From Pyronema omphalodes (Eukaryota; Ascomycota; Pezizomycetes; Pezizales; Pyronemataceae), in NCBI GenBank assembly GCA_024516155.1, contig JAJJXM010000051.1, positions 310,001 through 374,000 on the forward strand: a stretch of 64,000 bases of DNA, written 5' to 3'. The position numbers and the translations under genes were made by a program. Each line of letters begins with the position of its first letter. The first letter of the stretch is position 1. The notes beneath the pieces were generated by a model. It saw only the letters and a list, made by a program, of their open reading frames with translations. It was not told the DNA's origin and did no database searches. Shown here one piece after another: positions 58,820 to 64,000 of the stretch.

Positions 58820-60313
58820 TTACACGCGGGTAAACATCGCACGGTACTTGTCTCCCTTCTCCCAGAACTCAGTCATCGTAATCCAACTTGCTGCCTCATA
58901 GTTGTGCAATCCAGCAAAGACGGAACCTCCGGTGAACACCAAGTGCTTTCTGTTCGGTGGGTCGTGGACTGTAGATTTGAAGGTCTATTTTCTCATTAGC
59001 ATTATAATACTTAAACCGGTAATGAGCTTTGGTAAAAACTGACCTTCAATCCTTCATCGTTACCCTTGAGCACACGGGTGAGCCATAACTGCTTCATCTC
59101 CTTCTCCAATCTGCTTGAGAGACCGGGGTACATTGAAGTACCTCCGGACAAAACAATGTGCTTGAACAACTCCTTTCTGTTATCGATAGGTCCGTTGAAA
59201 ATAGTCTCAAACACCAACTCAGAAATTCCAGGCTGCTCAACATCGATCAAGTGAGGCTGGAACAAGATCTCTGGTGCCTCGAAGCGCTCGGCACCGAGGC
59301 GAACAGTGCGTCCATCAGGAAGGGTAAAGTTCTCCAACAACACTGTAGTCTCCTCAGAAAGCTTGTGGTCAAGCTCCAAGTCGTATGAAATGTAGCAAAG
59401 CTTCTCCTTGATGATACGTGCGGTGTCGAAATCAGCAGTTCTGTTGAGGGCGTAACCACGGCGAAGAAGAAGGGCGATAAGCTGTCTTGTAATATCACGA
59501 CCAGCGACACGAAGAGACTTGATATCCATGACGTGGGAAGATTTAACGGTTATGACGTGAGAAACACCGTCTCCCATATCAAGGACGGTACCGGTGTCTA
59601 GACCCTGGGCGTATAGAACAAGAACAGCCTGAGTCGCAATATGCACCGCACCGAACTTGTAGACCTCCATCATGATCCGACACATTTCTAGCCGACTTGC
59701 GAGGGGGTTGTTGGGAGGCTCAGTGAGGACGATTTTCCGCATATGATTCGTGTTTGGGTCAAGCTGTAGCTTCTCAAAGAATGTGTAATCCCAAATGCGC
59801 CGCATGTTATCCCAATCTTTGATGATACCACTTTCCATCTGTTGTTCTGTTATTATAGCTGTCGGCTCGAGGTAGGATTTTGTTGACGTACGGGATAAAC
59901 GACTTCGAGGTTCGCGCGGTTCTCAACGGCCTCATCTCCAATCATGAACTGCTTTACAGCCTGTAGAGATTTAGCTTTTTGTCGTAGCTTTACGCTCAAG
60001 GGGGATAGCTAACAGTTTGGTCGAACATTTGTTGTCCCTGTCCCTTCTGTTCTTCCGCACGCATAATCGGTGTTCCAACACACGCGGGGATCTCAAAAAG
60101 AGGTGAATCATTTCCGGCATATCCGACCTTCAGGCTGAAAAAGGGTGTCAACGTGGAGCTCGCGGAAGCTTAGCTGGTGAGAAGCGTAGCGGGGAACATA
60201 CGAACCGGTACCACCGTCGAGAACTATGGAATAAAGTTGTCAGCTCAGCTCTCAAAGCTCCACCGCGATCGGGGGTTGGGACCTATGGTTGGAAGGGTGA
60301 GTGTGTCGAACAT
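58820..60313 (-). CDS. ARP2: Actin-related protein 2 (Arp2/3 complex)
   Basis: Nucleating subunit of the Arp2/3 complex at cortical actin patches. Exons: 60283-60313, 60202-60223, 60014-60134, 59892-59960, 59044-59838, 58820-58984 (400 aa). The N-terminus MFDTLTLPTIVLDGGTG leads into KVGYAGNDSPLFEIPACVGTPI. MESGIIKDWDNMRRIWDYTF and LTEPPNNPLASRLEMCRIMM are Arp2-specific. The nucleotide-binding elements are VLDMGDGVSHV and HIVLSGGTSMYPGLSSRLEK. The protein ends FTGGSVFAGL..WITMTEFWEKGDKYRAMFTRV. One position usually Phe (DGGTGF) is Ser at the exon 2/3 junction. The first donor is GTCCCA, off consensus, but gives the expected join to VLDGGTG. PAN1, an Arp2/3 activator, is at the other end of the window. 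Confidence 0.94.
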
Positions 60314-61065
60314 TGTGAAGAATTTCGGGATGTTATGATGATGGATTGATGCTAGGTAAAGGTCGTGGGGAAGGTTGGCTATATCTATAGTTCCCCAGTG
60401 GCAGGTTGCAGGGGGTGACGACGTGAGGCTCAACTGGGCGCCGACATCGGGTATCACTCACTTGCGCTCAACGTGTCGACACCCTGAATATCTTCCAGCG
60501 TAACCTAAAGCAGGATTCACGTTCCAGAAACACTTAATTTAACCAAAGTCAGGTCTGGATTGCAAAATTATGTATTCTTCACCCGAAAAAACACTACAAA
60601 ACGATATCCCAACATCGTATAAATCAATACTAAATGTCAATAACACACAAACACAAAGCCTAAACTTACACCCCATAAAATCCATCTTACTAACGAATGA
60701 GAGCTCGAGTAAGAAACCCCACTTCCACGGCGGGGTATCACATACACTAAAAAAAATCTCGACAACAATCCAAAATTTTCTCATGATCCATCTACACATT
60801 AATCCAATATACTCTCCACGACGTAACCCCACCGCGATGTCCACTATGCCTCACATAGTCCCACCCCTCCATTATCTTAGGAAATTTGCATCTACCCATC
60901 TTGCTTCAGCCGTTTTGTTCTATTTGGGTTGAGCGAATCATCCGGTAACCCACTTCGTTTGGTCCCGGGGAGGGAAATATCATTATCTTCTTGCGTCACA
61001 CGTCGATGAGGATAGTCGAAAGTTTGTCCTTCGAAAGCACTTTATCCAAGGTATCAGTTCTGACT
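60314..61065. other. ARP2 5' flank / SSN3 3' flank
   Basis: About 750 bp without a gene. A possible 5'-UTR donor (GTGAGTG) for ARP2 lies near 60460. The 60570-60932 plus frame is not convincing. Confidence 0.6.
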
Positions 61066-62574
61066 TTACCGCTTATGAATATTTCGGGGGAGATATGTAT
61101 ACTTCAATGACAACTTGGCGGCTTCATGAAAGTACGGATGTTCCAACGCTTGTTGGGCACTCAACCGTCTTTTCGGGTCGTATTCCAATAAACCTTGAAG
61201 AAGATTTAAACCGTGCTTATTCTTCTGTCCTATACTATTATACCACACTTCAAGGTTATTGTTGTACTGTTTGAAACTGGCTAGTTGGTGAAATTCAGGA
61301 TTCTGCGCAACATCAGGCCATCGTTCTTTCGTAGGAGTTCCCAGAATTTCGATAATTTTCGCCATTTGGTTACGCTGAAAGGGAAGTGTTGACTTCTTCT
61401 CCATCTTTGCTTCTTCTCCCTTAAAGATTGGGCGGAGTGCCAACAATTCAGCAAAAATGCAGCCAACAGCCCAGGTGTCAATAGCGGTGGTATAGTGCTT
61501 ACTACCCAACAATAACTCCGGTGCACGATACCATATGGTAACAACGACCTTATCACCAGTGTATAGAGACTGCAGCGGCTTATAGAATAGGCGAGCAAGA
61601 CCAAGGTCACCAATCTTTACCTCGCCGGCAGCGGTGACCATGATGTTAGCAGGCTTAAGATCTCGGTGAAGAACCCAATTTTGATGTAAATAAGAAATTC
61701 CGTTTAGGAGTTGCCAGAGAACAGACTTAACAGTAGCTTCCGGAATTGGCCTGCGATCCGGAGTATGACTGTGATACTGAATAATCTGTAGCAGGTCGTG
61801 TTCGGCGTATTCAAAAACCATATAGATACACTTATCCTCTAGAATGATTTCATGAAAATGGATAATATTTTCATGAGACAACTCTGAGCAAAGCTGATAT
61901 AAATTAGTCATACTTTAATTCAGAGAAAAAGGAATAGGAAAGTAAACGTACTGCCATTTCACGACAAGCCGACTGAGAAATTCCAGTGTATTGAATCACT
62001 TCACCCTCCTTATCCGGCTTGAATCTAGAAAATCCCGTCTTGTTAGTCATACTTAGCCGCACAAAAAAGTGCAGTTAACTAAGTAAAAATTCACAGACTT
62101 TTTAATTGCATATTCTCCTTTATTTCCAGCGATCTTGCTTTTGGCCTTATAGACGCGACCATAGGTACCCGAGGAAATAAATCCAATGATATGGTATTTC
62201 TCCAGTACCTTAACCTTACTTTGATAAGGGGGCATCTTTTCACGTTCGCGATCAGGGATCTGAGTAGTAGCGACAATGGGGTCTTCCTGGGGATCTGAAT
62301 TGCTACCAGAATCGATATCTTCGTTGTGGCGCTTAGAAGTTCTCCGAAGGTTGAGCACAGATTCGCTAGCGACAGTATCCGGGGCCGAGGAAGTCGCTTG
62401 TAGTAAGGTAGGTGCTGAGTTCTGTTGTTGCAAAGCTTGCAAAGCTATTGTAGAAGGATTAGGAAGCGGTGGCGTTGTCGTCAAGTTCAACGAGGATGCT
62501 GCCGGTATAGATAGCGGTGGTAGAGGTTGCGGCGGCGGCGGCGGCGGATGTGCTGGCGCGGGATGGTGCAGCAT
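61066..62574 (-). CDS. SSN3: Ssn3/Cdk8, cyclin-dependent kinase of the Mediator CDK module
   Basis: A Ser/Thr kinase partner of cyclin C that phosphorylates Pol II and transcription factors. Exons: 62099-62574, 61952-62024, 61066-61893 (458 aa). A Pro/Ala-rich and Ser-rich extension (about 120 residues, [14 protein letters not shown]) precedes the kinase; the Met of PPYQSKVKV near residue 113 is an alternative start. Kinase motifs: [13 protein letters not shown] (Gly loop), EYAIKKF (catalytic Lys), SACREM (the CDK8-type C helix), [12 protein letters not shown] (catalytic Asp261), [10 protein letters not shown] (DLG at 279), [13 protein letters not shown], and FKGEEAKM with [31 protein letters not shown] is distinctive for fungal Ssn3. 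Confidence 0.94.
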
Positions 62575-64000
62575 CGCTACTTGCCTTGACCGGGCCTCGT
62601 TACGTGGAAGATATATATTTCAGATAGGGCGATGAGCATGCGACTGATCGTGACGATGATATATTAATGAGGCGGAAGTTATAGATCTGAGAGATGAGCT
62701 TTGGAATTCCGTTGTTCTTTTTCACTTGGAACCAACTATCTCTGCGACACCGAGATACGAGGGAATGTGCTTCTCATATGTTGCATTGAGGGCACGAAAT
62801 ATAGATGTAGTAACTGAGTGCGATCCTTCAAGGAGTCGATAAAATAAGCTTAAGCTGGGGATGTTTCAGGCCACAGCTCTCACGAGATGTCGCAGATCGA
62901 TAGCTAGCCTGACGTCTGGCTTTGGCCTGCGAAGCTAGGACTGCCCTGTGGAGTACAGAAACGAATATCGGCGCCAGATGTTGGAGATGGTTGTAAGGCG
63001 TCGAATTAGAACTTCAATGGAAATATTTGCCTTGGAAGGTTTTCTGATAGATATATGTAAGAGAGCTTTTCGTGCGATGAAAATGCCTGAAACTGATATC
63101 ACGGTTGTGTATTAAAAGGGAATGGTAGATGATCAGTGTTAGGCAGCTGCCTCGAAGTTGTTACATCGCATATGGCTTGTAGCATTTGTTGCACCGGGCT
63201 CGCTGAGCAGTGGGCACCCATAATAGAAGGTCGGAAGGAGACGTCAGAAACGTGGGCAGGACTCGTTGCAACATCGGCATGAATTCCTTGTACTGTTTGT
63301 TGTATAACTACAAAAGTTGTGACAAAATGCAATGTCTATGATGACTATTCTACGAGCAGATGTCACGTGGTTTTGTACCTCATCACCTCTGACGTGATGA
63401 GCTCGCGAGAAATTTCGTGCTACTGCAAGACCGTGAGATCTCGACCGTCGTAAGTGATGGCGCATGTCGCAGTCAGAATAAAGATCTCAAATGGTGTTTT
63501 TGACACAAATCATCATTGTGAGCAAGAAAGAATCCAAGAAAAGCAGGCTCTTGTGATTGAAAAAAAATTGTAAAACTTTGCACCAGAACGAAAAGATCCC
63601 ATAAAACGCCAAAATTAACTTTGAAATATCCCAACCCGCAGAGTATGTGGCCGTATCAGAACGTGACCTTCGTCGGACTTTTTGAGTGCGAAAACGACAT
63701 TATTCAAGAATTATGCATGAATGATTTAACAGGCTCTCTCGGCTACAGGACAAATGTAAGCTTTGTAACTCGGTCGAAGGACGTTAGGATGGTACATACG
63801 CTGCTGGGAGAGGAGGAGTCCGTGTCTACGCTTGAGAGTCACACGGTGCCTATATTGATAACTCGCGTTAGTTAGGCTGTTCCATTCCAGAAGTTTCCAA
63901 TGGCATAAGAAAGAATTGAGTCGACTGGGTATCAGAAGGAACAATTGGATAAAATTTATAATTTGGAGTTAATCCTCACGGGTTTTTAGTTGCGTATTAG
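62575..64000. other. SSN3 upstream region, no supported gene
   Basis: Promoter and intergenic DNA to the window edge. Short frames (63099-63332 minus, 63621-63875 plus) lack recognisable motifs. Confidence 0.6.

Noticed and set aside
60570..60932. 120-aa plus-strand ORF between ARP2 and SSN3
   Set aside because: AT-driven frame in intergenic DNA with no recognisable domain.

Overview
The window is nuclear DNA of a filamentous ascomycete (Pezizomycotina). Genes carry many short introns (about 45-100 nt) with GT..AG ends and branch sites such as CTAAT/CTAAC. URC1, MSS51, NHX1, SSN3 and a TFIIIC zinc-finger subunit all have fungal-type architectures. I cannot name a genus from the sequence; the fit is to filamentous ascomycetes in general.

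Layout: 1-1886 holds the 3' part of PAN1 (+). Next come ribosomal protein eS1 (4648-5649, -) and a gene desert of about 13 kb (6.3-19.5 kb) packed with microsatellites and minisatellites, with one isolated Ser/Pro-rich hypothetical gene (11.9-12.5 kb, -). URC1, with 11 exons (19520-21904, -), follows. A 552-bp deleted Tc1/mariner-type element (25151-25702) lies just upstream of VMA11 (25840-26421, +). A compact housekeeping block then carries RPC1 (-), a Vma22-like/DUF952 fusion (-), MSS51 (-), RVB1 (+) and NHX1 (+), interrupted by a 4-kb gap at 35.1-39.2 kb. After a small hypothetical gene (44489-45100, -), the 45.1-51.6 kb stretch is repeat territory: a 5'-truncated LINE with a 16-bp target-site duplication, a 275-bp tandem duplication with a diverged third unit, and an inverted-repeat element with a partial relative 2 kb away. 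The right part is a run of minus-strand housekeeping genes: RPL9, a TFIIIC subunit, an ER protein disulfide isomerase ending in KDEL, ARP2 and SSN3/CDK8.

Functional themes: Pol III transcription (RPC1 and a TFIIIC subunit); vacuolar acidification and ion homeostasis (VMA11, a Vma22-like assembly factor, NHX1); branched-actin endocytosis (PAN1 with its Arp2/3-binding acidic motif, and ARP2); ribosomes (eS1, uL6); chromatin and Mediator (RVB1, SSN3). Exon models were built by hand from splice signals. Total coding lengths are multiples of three and reading frames stay open across every junction, but no transcript data were available.
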